NCBI GenBank assembly: GCA_963920665.1
Contig: OY987264.1
Span: forward strand, 28,438,906 to 28,502,905
DNA length: 64,000 bases
Reading direction: 5' to 3'
Source: Straminergon stramineum
Lineage: Eukaryota > Streptophyta > Bryopsida > Hypnales > Calliergonaceae
Shown: one piece after another, positions 35,586-50,500 of the stretch
Layout: each line of letters opens with the position of its first letter
Numbering within the stretch: the first letter of the stretch is position 1
The notes under the pieces: model-generated
What the model saw: only the letters and a program-made list of their open reading frames with translations
Databases searched by the model: none
Told to the model about the DNA's origin: nothing
Made by a program: the position numbers and the translations under genes

Positions 35586-38500
35586 ATGTTTACCAATGTC
35601 TTCCGTATTGTGAGATTTTCGCTTCCACTTTCTGTTTTTTTCATTTCTAGTCCAGTTTTTGACTGGTTTGGGGAGATTTTGGGTACGCGTGTGGAAATCG
35701 TAGTGTTACTATAGTGTGGAATTGGGTATATTTCACCATTTTCAAGTGATTGTGAGAGCTTGAGGTTTCTAGTATTTCATTGGAGGAAGTGAGTGTTGGA
35801 TTGAGGAGGCTTGGGCCACTTGAATTTGTGACCTAGTGGAGACTGGATTCTTTGTTACTTGAGAGAAGGAGTGGGTGGTTTAAGAAGTAAGTGAGAGGAA
35901 TGATTTTGTGTAATTAGTTTGAGTTCTAGTGGAGTAGCAAGGGAGACGGGAGAGATGACGCACTGGGAGGTGGAGAAACTAGTCAAAGTTGTTTTAGGGG
36001 TTTATGTGATTGGTTTTTGTAGGGAGGATTGCAGCAAGTGTCATGGTTTCAATTTCTTGCAGAGGGAGATGCTCTCCCTTCCAATCTGGCCAGGTGCGTG
36101 CGTGAATTGATTGGTTTCATATCGTGGCATTATTTTGGCTCGCTCACTTTGTTAAGAAATATTTTAGGCCTAGAATGATCTAAAATATTTTTAGTTACTT
36201 GATTACCTGGTTCGTAGTTTAGTACACTTCGGTTTTGAATTTTCATCAACTTGATAAGGGTAGAGTCTCGAAGGATTCTTTTTTTGGAGTAGAAGTTGGA
36301 CAGTAGTTAATCTGGTGGAAAACCTGCTAAATATTGTACTCTAAAGGGTTTGGGTTATTTCTTTGGTGGCATTGGTTGACAGGAAGGAGAGATCGCTGCA
36401 AGACATGGCTGCAATGCAGGTGATGAGGGCGCACATGTGGCTTCAAGAGTCAGGCAATTTGAGTAGTTGGACTCTTTTAGGTATTATCCTTTTCTTAACT
36501 TAGACCAAGGAGTGTGATTATGAATCGTTGAAATTAGAGAACCCATTCCTGTGTCTTTGGGCTGTCTTGAGAGGTTTCTCTTTCTTAGAGTTGAAATTTT
36601 TAATGTAGGTTTAATCTCTTTTCAAGAAGACCCCTATGCACTAAATTATGTAGCGTTGGGGTATTGTTGTCCGAATAAATTATGAAGCTTTAAATTTTTT
36701 CTCATTGGCTGAGTAAAACTGAGGGTAGTCTTTGACTGCTCAGTTGTTGTTCATGGTTTATTCACTAGATTCTAAATATATACTTTCACTAACACTAAAA
36801 TTGTACTCCAACTGTGACCTATTTATGTTAAAACATCTCCAGATTCACTACCTTACATTGAACAAGATGGCCAGAGGCCACAATTTATCTATCGAAAATA
36901 TAATCTTTTAGTCTTTTCTTTGGGTTTAGCAACTACTCAAGTTGTTAAATGATTGAAGACCTTGTTGCTGTGCAGATGACAAAGTAAAGCTTTGGCTGTT
37001 CTTACCAGGGCGACATGATAGCCTCAACCCTGCGGTTCATGCCGCAGTTTCTGGTCTTAAAGGTTAGTTTATATCACAATGGCAAATTGGAGTGTATATG
37101 TCACCCTACCACAATATATATATATATATACCCCCCCCCACCCTTTCACCTTATGATTTTGATCCTCTTTGATGTGAACAGTGGTTGGATCTGGACTGTG
37201 GCGTGCTCCTGGAGAATGCACTGAAATTGGTTACGCCTTGGACCAAGCATTACGAAATCGAATTGAGAAGTAAGAATTGGGAACTGTCACTTGATGAGGA
37301 ATATGTTTTAATTTGTATCATAAAGATGTGGATGCTTTTTAAGACTAAATTGTTAGTACTTGTTTTGCAATTCAGATCTGGCTTACCTTTGGTAGTCTGT
37401 TACTGAGATATTTTTTTGTTTGATAGACACTTAGGTTCCATAACAAGGAACTAAGCTAGATCAGATATTCAATACTTCTGTATGTTCTCATTTATTACGT
37501 GCTTGGAATATAATTATAAAATATTGGTATGATGTAGAGGATTCAAGAGTGTGTCTTACGTTCGATTTGGAGATGTGTTTGTCAAGTGTCTGCGGCAAAG
37601 TACCAACGAACTGAATTTGAGGTAAGACCATGCGCCAGTTATATCTTCGACTCCACTTGAATTCAATCACAAAGCTTAGAGTATTTATACTGAACTGAGA
37701 ATCTTGCTGAATGCCATTTATAAGGTCTGTACACTAGTGCAAACCTCACGTTACTAATATTTGAATCTGGCACATAGTTTGGAATATGTGTGATGTCATC
37801 TCTATGTGGAATTCTTCACGAATCTGACCCTTATAATTTTTGGTTATGATATAATTCTAGTTTTAGGTTTGTATTCGACCACTGGATACTTATTTTGAAT
37901 ATTTATCATGTTTAAAGGGAAGGTAACTACGCCTAAATTGCAACCTTTCCCTATAATCACCCCTGTAGATTCTTTCCTTAAAGGGTTGATTTTGGGTACA
38001 TTTATGATCATAAATCTGAATATTCCTAGTTTATTGACACGGTGTTCAAGTAATGCAAGCTAAGATCCGTAGGAATCCTCTTTCAAGTGCCAAATAGACC
38101 TAACAGGAATTAAGACAGTTTTGTACTAGGAACTTTGCTTAGATCCTTCTTTGGATGATGTTTTGTGCACATACCTTAACTTTCGGAACCAGTTCAACCC
38201 TGTATTGGGGCTATAATATTCACTAATGCATGACCGTATGGTTTCTTAAGCACGGCTTACAATTTCTTGTGTGCTTCCCCTGTGTCCCCTGTGTGTTCAG
38301 GAAGTCACTCTTCAGCTGCGAGCTGGTATTTACATCAAGCAACGACGCCATCTTTGTGCATGTATTGGTGCGCCGAAAGTGCGTAGAGAACCTTGTGAGG
38401 CACTCTTGATTAAGCTAGAAGTTTCCATGATCTTGTCATAGACTGAAGTGTTGAAATGGTTTTGAGTGTGTTGTGTGCAAAATAAGGATAAGTGAGTACA

Positions 38501-41500
38501 AGAATAGAGGACTACCGGAAATGTATTTTGCAGTGCAATTTCTTTAGTCTATGTAGACTTGTAGCATTGGAGATGTGTATAGCTGCAGAATTGACATCTG
38601 GTTTGTGCACTACATCGCAGGAGAGTTCGGCAGCTTGTAATTAGTGATTTGCAAGCGGCACTTGCTCAGCAGAGATCAAACTCGGGTTTGGGTGACAAGA
38701 GTCTTGCAGGTCTCCTTGTTCTCGCTTATGTTAATTGGTTCTACGTTAAACTTCTGCTTGTAAGCTAACTTTATAAATGTTTTTTAATTTGATAGGGTTT
38801 TGGTGACTGCCTTTTGATCAAGCGAACTTTGTCTGCGCAGTTATTGTGGCCCCAAATGGGTTATCTGGTCGTCTCAGTGGATGCTCTCCAGATGATCTGG
38901 TGACACAGCTGTACAAAAGGTAATCTACAGTTTTTTTGGAAAATAGTTATCAAAAAAGACTTGAGCATAAGCGCCAAACTCAAATCACAAGCATTTTTCG
39001 AAATCGTTGAAATATAATTGTTCATGCTATCGTGATGACGTGTCTGTATTGTGAGATGGTGCTTTTCATTTTGGTGTGTTACTTTGAGTCTAGCTTGCCG
39101 TGCCTTTGCAATTGCAAAGCACCTGCTGAGCGTCATGCCAGCTACATAGATGTAATCTCGTATTATACTGGGGAGGACTGCAGATGCTGAGATGGCTGGC
39201 GTGATACCTGCGTACGTTTCCACTCTTGCTGATTAGGGTACTATAAATTGCCCCTTTGCAGCAAGTCACAGGCATACGAAGCATCCTCGCTCCCGTTCCA
39301 TGTGGTTGGATCTACAGCAGCAGGTGGCTCACCTTCAGTGCAACCGTGCTTTGCGGAAGTAATGTTGGAACAACTAACAAGCAGCGCGAGATCATCAAAG
39401 CTTTCTTCTGTTCCTGAGGTGAGTAGTCCCGACTACAAGGTTCTCCTACTAGATGATAATTCATACATTTTATCGGCAATGTTTGGTCATCAGAGGACTT
39501 TAACAGTGGACGTCATCATGGCATGTTTCGAATGGTTTGGACAGGTTACAGAGACTAAGCTACCTGTAAAAGAAAGCAACGGAGTAGACGCTGGACATGT
39601 TTTGATCTATCCATTGGACGCAGTGCTTGTACCTATGCGACCGGTGGTTCCGAGCCATCCGTTTATCCGAAGGTTTCTATCTCACCGGAACTTTTTTACT
39701 TGCTGAATTGTGCCCTGGTTGCTTATGTGTAATTTTGACAAGTTTTGTGCGTCCTCAGATGTTGGTTTCAAGAGTGGGCTGGCACAGCTTGGTTGGAAGA
39801 TGGGATTAATGATGAATATCGACCTTCAACGAGGTTTGCAATCTCCTTTACTTGTCACGAGCACAATTTGCCTGGAATCAGAATTCGGTTAGGCTTGAAA
39901 TTTTTGTGTTTTGACCCCTGAGTTCCCAAGCTAAATGTAACAAGTCCTCTTTGCACAGTAGATTGTTGAAGTAAGGTTAAAGTCCACTTCAAAGTATATT
40001 TCTATTGTTAAGAATTATTGGGTATGATTTCTTCTTTCTAGTGACATGTAGTGTTACCTTCCTTGAAGGCCCTAAATGACTTAGTTCAATTCCTGTAGAT
40101 ATGAAAGTGACCACTTTTGACCATTTGGGCACTTAAGAGGTTAGAGTTACTAATTCGATGGTATCTCTTTTACAAGTTCGCCTTATGTCTCTCTTTGCAG
40201 CAAATACGGGCTCGATGATGGGGATAGCAGAGAGAAGTCAACAATTACTGGGTTTGGCGCTAATGGTTCTGTTCCTGGTCACAGCAGTGGGCCTGGCACA
40301 AGCAGTTATAGCAGTGGAGGCAGCAGCAGCAGCAGCAGCCAAGGAAGTAGTGGTACTTCCAGTTCTAGTGATGTTGACGGAGATGGTAAGGCATTTAAAG
40401 ATTTTTCTCATCCCACGTTGAAATTAGGATCTGCTAAGTTTCCATTGTCCGAACAGATTGCGACCTAATTTCGTGAACGAAGTTGTATTTATTTTCTTGT
40501 TTGCATCGTGTAGAACAGGGTTTTCAAGAGCTTTTAGTTTAGGAGAGTTCTTCATATGATCACTATGACCATTGGGAGACCTCCCTATGATCTATAATGG
40601 AGATTCTCTTCATGATGCTGCTTTAAAGTTCCTTAAAGTTCACTGAAAAACGTGCCTCAGCTTAGCATCAACGTACCTGCCACCTAACTTCTACCTTGAA
40701 AGCTTTTGTTACTAGGTTTTTCGTCGTTTGCTTAGGTATCTGTGCAATTGTTTGAATATTGTCTTCCCACCTCTTTGGCTGTTGATTGACTGTCCACTTT
40801 TTCCCTCACGAGGAGTCCCATCTTCGAAACTGACCATGTAACTGTATACAGGTTTGCGCGATGTAGAAGCTGATGGAGACTCTTTAGGTAGTAAGGCACC
40901 TGGAGTGTTAAACTCAAAACACAATGACATGCGTGCCCCTGCCACTTCATTGCAGGGGTTGGATATGGATACTGGGGATATGAAAAGCTCTCATGGTGCT
41001 TATTCACAGGTGGGATTGCCAAACATTCTTAGCTGATTCCCAAGAAAGAATATTTGATCACGGGTCCAATTTAGAATTGCAATTTTTAGAGGTTTCCTAT
41101 ACTCTAATCTAGATATCTACCTTCTCAGTAAAATTAGACTATTTGTAGAATTTTTAAACAGCCTTCACAAGGGAAATCTTTGCCATGATTCATAGGGAGG
41201 CCTCCCTGTGTTCACAGTGATGAAAGACCTCTTCATGTATCATAAGGTTGCCTTTGTTCAATCACTTCAACCATAAGGAGACCTCCCTATGCTTCAGAGG
41301 GACGATTCTCATTATGATGATGTCTACAGGTTCTCAAAAAAAGTACCTGTACTGGAAACCTTGTAACTTTATCGAAGCAGAATATTGAGGAAGGAGCATG
41401 TTCACTGTAGACACGACGAAAAGCATCAATCTGTGACTTGCTACTGTCAGTAAAGCAAAAGGTATTCCATTGTGAGCAAATATTCCTCAGTGTCCAGAAT

Positions 41501-44500
41501 CTGAAGGAATGATTGTTGGACATGCAGGGCACCAAGAGAGGGCGCCAGAACCCGAAGGCGGCTGCTTTCGACCCTCCTGCAAAAGCTCTAAAACGGTCGA
41601 ACAGCATTGGTAACGATCCTCTAGGTCTTCTTGATACGCCAACTAATGAGAAAAAAGGATCAGGATTTTTGGGAGAGTCGAGCGGCTTTGGGGGCGGTAT
41701 GTCAGGAATCATAGGAGCTGGAACTCCAAGAGGAGGGGGTAGCCAGCTGGGCAATCCTTGGGATCAGTGGGGTGATGATGGCGGCTTTGGAATGGGTCTG
41801 GGCATGGACATACAAAGTGATGCAGACATCCTCGCTGAGTTTGGAGATTTTGGAGATTTTTTTGAAGACGATGGACTTGGATTTGGGGAGGTGAGCAATC
41901 TTGTAAGCAAAACCACTCTAGGACGCTTTCCATCTTAAGAACCTCTTGAATTTTGTGACTTTGGAAACTAATAGTGAATTGTAGTGACTTTGAAAAATCT
42001 ATTTCTATTGTTCAGAATCGTCGGGTATGATTTTGGCTTTCTATCGGTACATTGTGTTGCCTTCCTTGAGGCTTCCTAAATGATTCATTTCAACTCCTAT
42101 ATATACTGTAGCGGCCATTTTTGGTCGTTTAGGAACTTAGGGTTAAATTTTCATGGAAAGAAGTTGATGAATTAGCATCGAGCCTGATATCCTATAAGGC
42201 ATGTTGGGTTTTGAATTTTTTCGTAGTACTTCAATGACTAATTCGCTTTGGAGACGAAGACCTGCTGTAATTTTTTTCAACTTTTCCATCTTCAACATAT
42301 AAGATAAATATCATAAAATTTCAAAAGATGTTTTAAATATATTTCTTACCCTAAATCCGAAGATTTCTTTCAGCTACAGTGGTTCCTAGCAATCTGATGT
42401 ACTCTGTTGGTTTTGCAGCCCCCCGACACAGCAGAGTCGCAAGCACTTATGTTCTCTCTGCCTGACTACGGAGAAGTCACTCAGACGCCAGGCACGGCCC
42501 CTCTGATGGATGCATCCGACCCAATGGTGCTTCCAATTCTCGACTTTCCTTTGTTAGATCAGAGCATGGATCTTCTAAGTGACATGAAACCTATGGAAGT
42601 ACAACCTCAAGCTCCACCAATTAGTGGACTTGCATTATCTTCTCCACCTCAAGCTCCTGCTATCAACTTACGACTGAAGTCTGAAGCCTTGCTATGCTTT
42701 GCTTCGGGCTTCGAGCCTGTGGACTTGACGAGTGTGCCAGACGTAGCCATGACTGCTATTAGGTTTGCTCGTAACGTGCATTCTCAGTTTTTGAATGTAT
42801 TACTAGTCATGAATAGTGTGGTGATTTTGCGAGAGTCCTGAATGTAGTTAATTCCTGAAGGGCCAAGAAATCTTTATTTTATAGCAGTTTTGTGTAAGGC
42901 ATACGGAAACTTTCCTTTGTCCAATTTCTTTTCTATTTTTGACCGGTTAATGCAGGATTCTTCAGTGATATAAAATTTAGTCCCATTTTAATTGAATTTT
43001 GGACTGTTGGTCGCTTTCAAACCTTGATTCCTTAGGGGTTAAATGTGGGGATAAAAATCTTATTGTGGGTATCATAGTCATATCTGGATTCATTTTTCAT
43101 GTACTTGTCTTTGCATATATTTACAAGAGAAGTGTTGTTTGCTGCAGGGATCCATATGTACCAGCGTCTAAAAAAGCGATGGTGGAGTCTGTGAAGAAGG
43201 AGACATATGTGTACACAGCAATACCAATCACCTACACCAACTTTGAAAGAATCGACACAGGAAAAGACGAGCAAGGGAACAGCAAGTCTCCGAACGAATC
43301 TGGCGAGTCGAAAAAGAAGAAGGAGCGGACTGCCGACTACATTATTGTCACAAGTTCAAGGCAGGCGAATCTGAATGGCAAGTCTTCTGATGACACGGGT
43401 CCAGATAGAGTTGTACCAGTGGATGCTACTGGTGGGAATGGGTCCCAGGTTCCAATTCCATCGCCATCCACAATGAATAAGAAAGAGAACACGAAATCAA
43501 CCCTTCGTTCACCCGTGGCTGCGTTGGCAACTGAGTTAGAGTGTGCTCTACTGAAAGTGATGATATGTCGGGACCAAGATTCGTCGTCATCTGCCTCTGC
43601 AAACTCCGGCTTGGCCAGCCCTGCAAATGAGGCTGCCAGATACTCTCCCATGCCCTCTAAAGATGGTGGTTCTGATATCAGTCAGGTATAGCTCCTATAC
43701 TCTGAGCATTATCTTTCACGTTATATGTTGAACTTTTCTACCATTTTTTTGCAGTCGATTTTAAATTATCACTTTTTCTTTAACCGGCTAACATATTATC
43801 CAGATTTTCCCCAAAAAATCCATTCAATACCAATCTCATTTAGTTTTAGGGGTTGAAACGCAACTTTTAGCCAGATTTCTCTGTGTATTTGGTAGGAATT
43901 GACACATTTTGCCTAGTGTGCTTCGACAAATTGGTACATTAAATAGACGACGTCAAAAAACTGATAATATTTTTCAAGGGCTGATGTTCTTATATGCAAA
44001 AATGGGCCGGTTTGGTATTATCACTTTGAGGGTTGCCATTCAGGTGAGATAGAAGAGCTTGGTATAATGAAGCTGGTTAAGGTTGCACGCTTATTGTCAA
44101 CATTTTAAAATTGGCGATGTGAAGACCTTCATCCTGAATCTATCGGTAACTATATTTATATATGCCCCATATAGTTTCAGTTACTAATTATTATACTCTA
44201 AAGGACCAACGATTCATGGTTAAGAACCGACCAATTCAATTGATTATATAGTGAAAATAACAGAATTCAGGTAGGGTCATATTGTATATGTTTAGAATCA
44301 CTGAAGCACATTACATGTGTGGGTCGAAAAAAATATATAATTGAACAAAAGAAAGTCTCTATACGACCTACCCAAAACCATGAAGTCCAATTTGGGCCTT
44401 CTGCATACCTGGTATAGATACACTTGTTTGACTCTAAAACCGTTTTCTTGTCGGACTCTAATTTTCTTACCTGTGATTTCAACAGGTGCAATCTGACACA

Positions 44501-47500
44501 CCTGCAAGACCTCAACTAGAACGTCGAAAAAAGGTGCCGGAGCGAATCGCCGGCCATGCAGAAGATGACTTGCTGGACGGTGGCAGCCGAGTTGCAGAGG
44601 TCGGTGTGTGGCGTCCTGTGGGGGTTCCAAAGCCATCCACCAACATCACCTCAAACACGCCAGATTATCGATTAGGAGTCTCCAACACCACCTCCCCCAT
44701 AGACCCAACTGTGGACGACACAGCTATGGACAGGCAGAGTCACTGGCATGAGCTTCTAGAAGCTATTCCTCTGTTGGCACAGCAAGCTTCCATAGCAGTA
44801 GACGTCTCCTTGGATGGGCAGTACGAGGATGGGCCTTTTGGATGGCTAGCTGCCCTAGAGGTTCAGAAAGAGCAAAGGAAACGTAGATCAGATGGTAGCC
44901 TAGCAGGTGGTATGCTGTCCTCGAGCAGATTCCTTGACCATTCAGGAATGGAGATCATGGATCCTTTGTCAGCTGAGATTTCAGCAGCGACTGCAGCCAG
45001 TCTTCTCCAGTCGGATGTCAGAGTGGCAATCTCGAACGCATTTAGGGATACTACTGCCGACGGACCCTTGGGTTTGGTGGATTGGTGTAAAGGTTGTGTG
45101 CAAAGCTCAGATGGTGGAGTTTGTGCAGAGAGTACTAATACAGATTCAAGAGAAGTGAATAGTACTGTCACTGCTGTTGGTGAATCTATGACTCCTCAGT
45201 CTGGGAAGGGGACTGATTTGGACGATATGAGACGGAATAGTAGCAGCAGCCGTGCTATTGACTCGTCCTCTATCTCGGATCAGACTGAAGCCTCGCAACG
45301 AAGAGGGTTTAGTGAGGATTCGGGGGTTACGCATGGTGATGCTTTGGGACTCAATACTGAGTCCGCTGTTCTTGCTCTTCCCACACCTTCTTTGCTTGTT
45401 GGGTAAGTCTCTGGGATTCTCTTTGCAATACTGGACCGCTATTTGTTGTTTAGGGTGTTCTTTATTTTCTCTGCTGTTTGAAAGCACTGCTAGTTTGACC
45501 AACAGTTTGCTGTTGCTGAAATATTCATTACAGCTATCAGGATGATTGGTTGAAAACCTCTTCTGGTGCACTCCATCTCTGGGAGAAGGCTCCGCTCGAA
45601 CCTTATGCGCTTGCAAAGCAGGTATTCTAGACAATGTTCTTGCATGCCTAGCATTGGAATAAATTGCTCTAAAAGTGGACTAGTTCTTTAGTGTTTCAGT
45701 GCTCCTGGTTCTTTTTCTGCTACAGTAGCAAGGGTGCAAACTGCATATTAACCTAAAGTGTTATGATATGTGGATAATTTCATTGAATTTTGTACCGTTT
45801 GGTTTGAAGGGCAAGCATTTCACTTAATAATATACGTCGCAAAAAGTAGTCTATTTAAAATTACCAATTACTTGCAGCTGAGAAAACTTGTACCAACTCC
45901 TGGTGTGGAATAAAATGTTCGTAGGGAAACTTATTATCTTTCCTCCTGATCATACTATTCAGGCTGAATCGATTTCTTTGATGGGCTTGACAATAGCTCT
46001 CTTTTTTTGTCCAGGTGAATTATCATGTTTTGTGTTTAGCTTCGGAGCCGCTGGTCAGTGCTGCTGTGGATTTCTTTCAGCAACTAAGCTCGGGTGTGTT
46101 TTTGGAGATTTTCTAAGTCCTGCTGGTCCCTATTTTATCAGCTTGCTTGATCAATTTTTAGAATATATGCATGACGATGTTGCTCCGAGCATCTGAACTT
46201 AAAGTGCTTTTGTTACTCTTGTTGCAAATTTTTCTACAAGTAATCACCGTCCGCCCGTAATTCTCAATGTGTTCGTTGTGGTCGCCTTGGATGCAGTGTA
46301 TGAAGTTTGTCGGCTGGGTTCTCATATGCCCTCAGGAACGGCTGCTGGGCAATCTGTGCCAATGACCAGTTCCAGTAAACAGGGTCTGCCTGGCTTTACT
46401 CTTGTGGATATAGCTGGAGTATCACACTCACCGGCAGCACGTGGGGAGTTTGTCAATGCATCCAACTATAGCCTGGCTAAGGCTTTTGCAGCCGACATGG
46501 CTTCGAATTGGAACATGGGTGAATTTAGAAAGGCTCTCGTCAAAGTTTGTAAGGAATTTCCTATTTCATCTGGATCCTCAGCAAGTCAGCGGGAGCCAGA
46601 GCAAGGTCCATGCACAGTGAGTTCTCTCTTATCATCTGCATCTGAAACAGAATAGTTTGAAGGAACTCCAAGCGTCCATAGATCTAACCCCTAAAGAACC
46701 AAGAGAGGCTTAAATTTTTTATTTTTTCATCTCGTGTTTTTTTCATCAAGTTTGAGTAGGTCATATGTCGACTGTCGTATGTTCAATATTTTATTGTTTG
46801 ACCAACACCTACAAGGTTTCTCATTGAATTTGGTGCTATAGAAATTGGCCCCAACGGAATCGTATTTTTCACATTATGACCTATCAAATTTGTCATTTTA
46901 AAACCAAGAATCGACTTTTTTGACCTGAATCAATTTTGTTGTCCTTTTAGAGGCTAACTTTGGTCAACTCTTTTCCAGGTTGTTTATGTTGTTTGCCCTG
47001 TTTCGGATCCTGTTGGGATCCTGCAAACCATGGTTGATGCTTGTTCAAGCTTAGGCTCTGCAATATCAGGTGCAGATTCTCAACGCCATGGGATGACAAC
47101 AGGAATACCAGGAGAAGACGGCCTACCGTCCAGCATCTTGGGCTTTTCAATCCCCCGGTTTGCTCTTCAATTGGTTACTGCTGAAACTATATTTAAGAAT
47201 AGTGGGCCCCAAGCATCCACTGTCGATGTTTTGAAAGAGGTTGCTTTGGGTGTGTACAACAAAGTCCGTCGCATTCCACGTAAATCCCAAAGGGCAGAAT
47301 GTCTGCAGATTGCTTCTGGTCCACGTGGTCAAGCTGGAAATGCTGTTGGCTCTTCAGTACTGCAAACGAATGCTGCCTCCATGCCGGGGCTTTGGAAGGA
47401 CTGTAGTAGTCAACGAAGCAGTGGGAATGCTTCCATGGCAATGAATTCCAGCAACAACCATCTGTGGGAAGGCGGGTGGAAACCCTCAATGCAAACGGAT

Positions 47501-50500
47501 CTAGGTATTGTGAACTCACGCCCCAAGAAAATCGTAGTTTGTGCTGGTAATCACTGCTAAGGAGAAACTCAACACACCTTTTTAGTAAGATTTACTATGT
47601 GCATCACTTTTTAACATATGTAGGAGTGCTTCTTGAGAGATCATTATTGAGCAGTGGAGAGATAGTTTGGTTACTACAGGAAGCAAATCTGTTGAGAACT
47701 AATTGCTTTACCACTATTTATGATGATTTTCATGCGATCATTTAAAAGTGGGAGACTGTTGACCACTATTTAAGGCTTAGTAGAGAACCCATAGCCATTC
47801 GAAGATCAGTGACCATAGACATCTGGCCAAGTCATACTGACACCACTTGCTAAGTACTCCAAGCAATTGTATGAATAGATGAGTTCCTTTCGGTAAACGA
47901 GACGAGATCAATTACCTAAGGGTCTAACTATCTTCTACCCATAGTTAAATTATAGGTAGTTCTCTATATGATCAATGTGACCATATGGAGACCTCCCCAT
48001 GAATCACTAAAAGATCCTCGTTACGACGTCGACTAAAAGTTACTGAACAATCAAGGTGTACTGAAAACACAGCTCATGCAAATGTGATGCAGGGACCGGT
48101 ACCACGTTGCCAGAAACCTCACTTGAGAAAACAAGGTACCTTTATGAGCCGGCATACATTCTGGCCAGATCTGGCGCTCAAGCTCCAGCACGAGCCTTGT
48201 GCTCCAGCGATGCCACCCGTGACACCATGCCTGCAAACAGGACCACCCCTGGCGTTGGCACTAGTGGTGGTGGTGGTGGCCCTGACGTCGATTCCACTGC
48301 AACAACGGAAAGATTAGAAGGGGATCCAAGTGGTGCAACTGCTCAACTGGCCGCTGATCTTCACTGTTGCTACAGTTGGTCCGGGGACTGGAACTGGTTG
48401 GTGTCTGTGTGGACAGATGCTCGAGGGGAGCTTCTGGATTCGCAAGTGCTGCCTTTGACAGGAGTGGATGTCCAGCGCGAGAACTGTTTCCAGCTTCTGT
48501 TTGAGCAGGTGTTGCTGCAAGGTCTGCAGTTGTTGAATTTGGCGGTGGAAGCTGGGAGCTCTAAGCCCCGGGGCTTGATCATCACTCGACTCGGTGGATT
48601 CTACGTGAGAGAATGTCAAGGTGTGTGTGTATTACGTCTCAGTAGACCCACCTATTACATTCCCAATGTTATTTATGTTAATCTAACAGAACACTGGATC
48701 ATCATTAACGCCAAAACGTCCAGATTCATCTCCAGAATTGACGATTTGAGAAAAATCATTATAAAGTGCTATTTGGAAGCATATTCTGGAATTGATATAC
48801 AAATGAAAGTTGTAGATTATGATTTGTAGATTCCATCTGTACGGTTAGATTCATCAATTCTATCACCAATCTTGTTTTATAAATTTTGAAAGAGAAATTC
48901 CAAAATTCCTTCAAAATTCGATTACAAGCAAAATATTATCATTTTTTGAGTAAAATTTGTTGGAATGGATTTGAAATGAGGTTTTCTTCACATTTTGATT
49001 TTTTGAAATTTTTGTGTTCTTCAAATCTATGACCTCATTTTGGCAAAACCAGTTTTGAACTTAAGTCAATGCAATTTGACCACTTGACACACTTGCACAT
49101 TTGTAATTTAAAAAAAATATGTACTCTAGTAACACCAAATTCAACCATTAGATAGGATAACAACTTCATAACCTATCTCCACAAATTAGAATAACTATCA
49201 TCCAAGTAGTTAGGAGAATGAAACTCCAGTTTTCATCGTCCAGGAAAATGGACGTCAGAGCGCTTAGGGGTTAATAGATGTTGAGTTAATTTTGACGTAA
49301 TAGTTGTATAATCAAGTTCATCGATATCGTAAAGGATACTAAAGCCATTACGGACCTGATCCTATCTTCTACACTAACCCGTGTTACAAATTACTAAACA
49401 GGTCATGTGTTCATATACTTGGTTGAAGTCTTAGCACGTGGTGTACGCATGATTTGGTTGAATGTTTATATCCACTGATTTTTGAATGGAAATGGGATTT
49501 TCTAGTATCCCTTCAATAGTGGTCTACGATTTCTTTCTTTAGAAATCATCAAATATATTGAGTGAAATTTTTTGGTCTCTTGAGTTTTGACTCTTGTATC
49601 CAAATTGATCTCTCCACAGTCCTTTACGACCTTAATATCTCAAATTCACTTACATGTGATTGATAGTATCCTCGTCCTGATCTGTTCTAGCCAGGGAGCA
49701 AATTCTGATGTTTTGATTTGGATGAAATGGTTGCAGAATGGCACCGAGTGTTCATGTCTGCAGGAGCCGATGAAGTGCGCAAGTGGCCAGTGCAAATACG
49801 ACACCCTGACGGTCATGCCTCCAGCAGCGTTGTTGGAGGCACAGGAAGCTCATCTGACATGGGCTTGATGACGGACAGAGGTCTTGGCTTAGCGGGCAGT
49901 GGGCCGACCTCACCGAGCCCGTCATCCTCTTCCTTCGGTGGACGTGGGAAGAGTTCTCATTACAGCAAAGCCGGAGCAGATCTAACAAATAGGAGGCAGA
50001 ACCCAGCAACAAATCAAATGACTCCATCAGAGTCTACCATGTCTGCATTCAAATGGGTCAGCAACATCAGCTTGGTGTCTGTGAGCGTCGATCAGAGTCT
50101 CCAGATTGTGTCCACCACTGACGGTATGCCATATTTAACAGCTTGCTTACTTTCACAGTCTCATTTGTCTTTATTTTGTAGTCATTTCTTTACCTATTCT
50201 ATTTCATGTCTTTTCCCCCTAGTGTCATTCTTTAGCAGTTGTCCACTATAAATAGCAACCGAAGGAAAGTGTATAGGTGCTTAATGGCTGGCCAGCACCT
50301 GTCTTCTTTCTGTAGCTTTTACTACCTTGCGTTTGAGATAAACTCACAAAAGGAATTCGGACTGCTCCTCAAGAATTTTTCATCCCTTTCCTTGACTGCA
50401 AAGGCCTTTTTCTTTTCTTATTCTTAGACTGTGGACTTAAGGGAAGAAGGCCTTGGACTGACAAAACCTACAACCACAGTGCATGTGTGGAAGTTTGATT

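Noticed and set aside
44863..45634. Long minus-strand frames across MED13 exon 18
   Set aside because: Shadows of a 917-base exon on the plus strand; no independent protein similarity.
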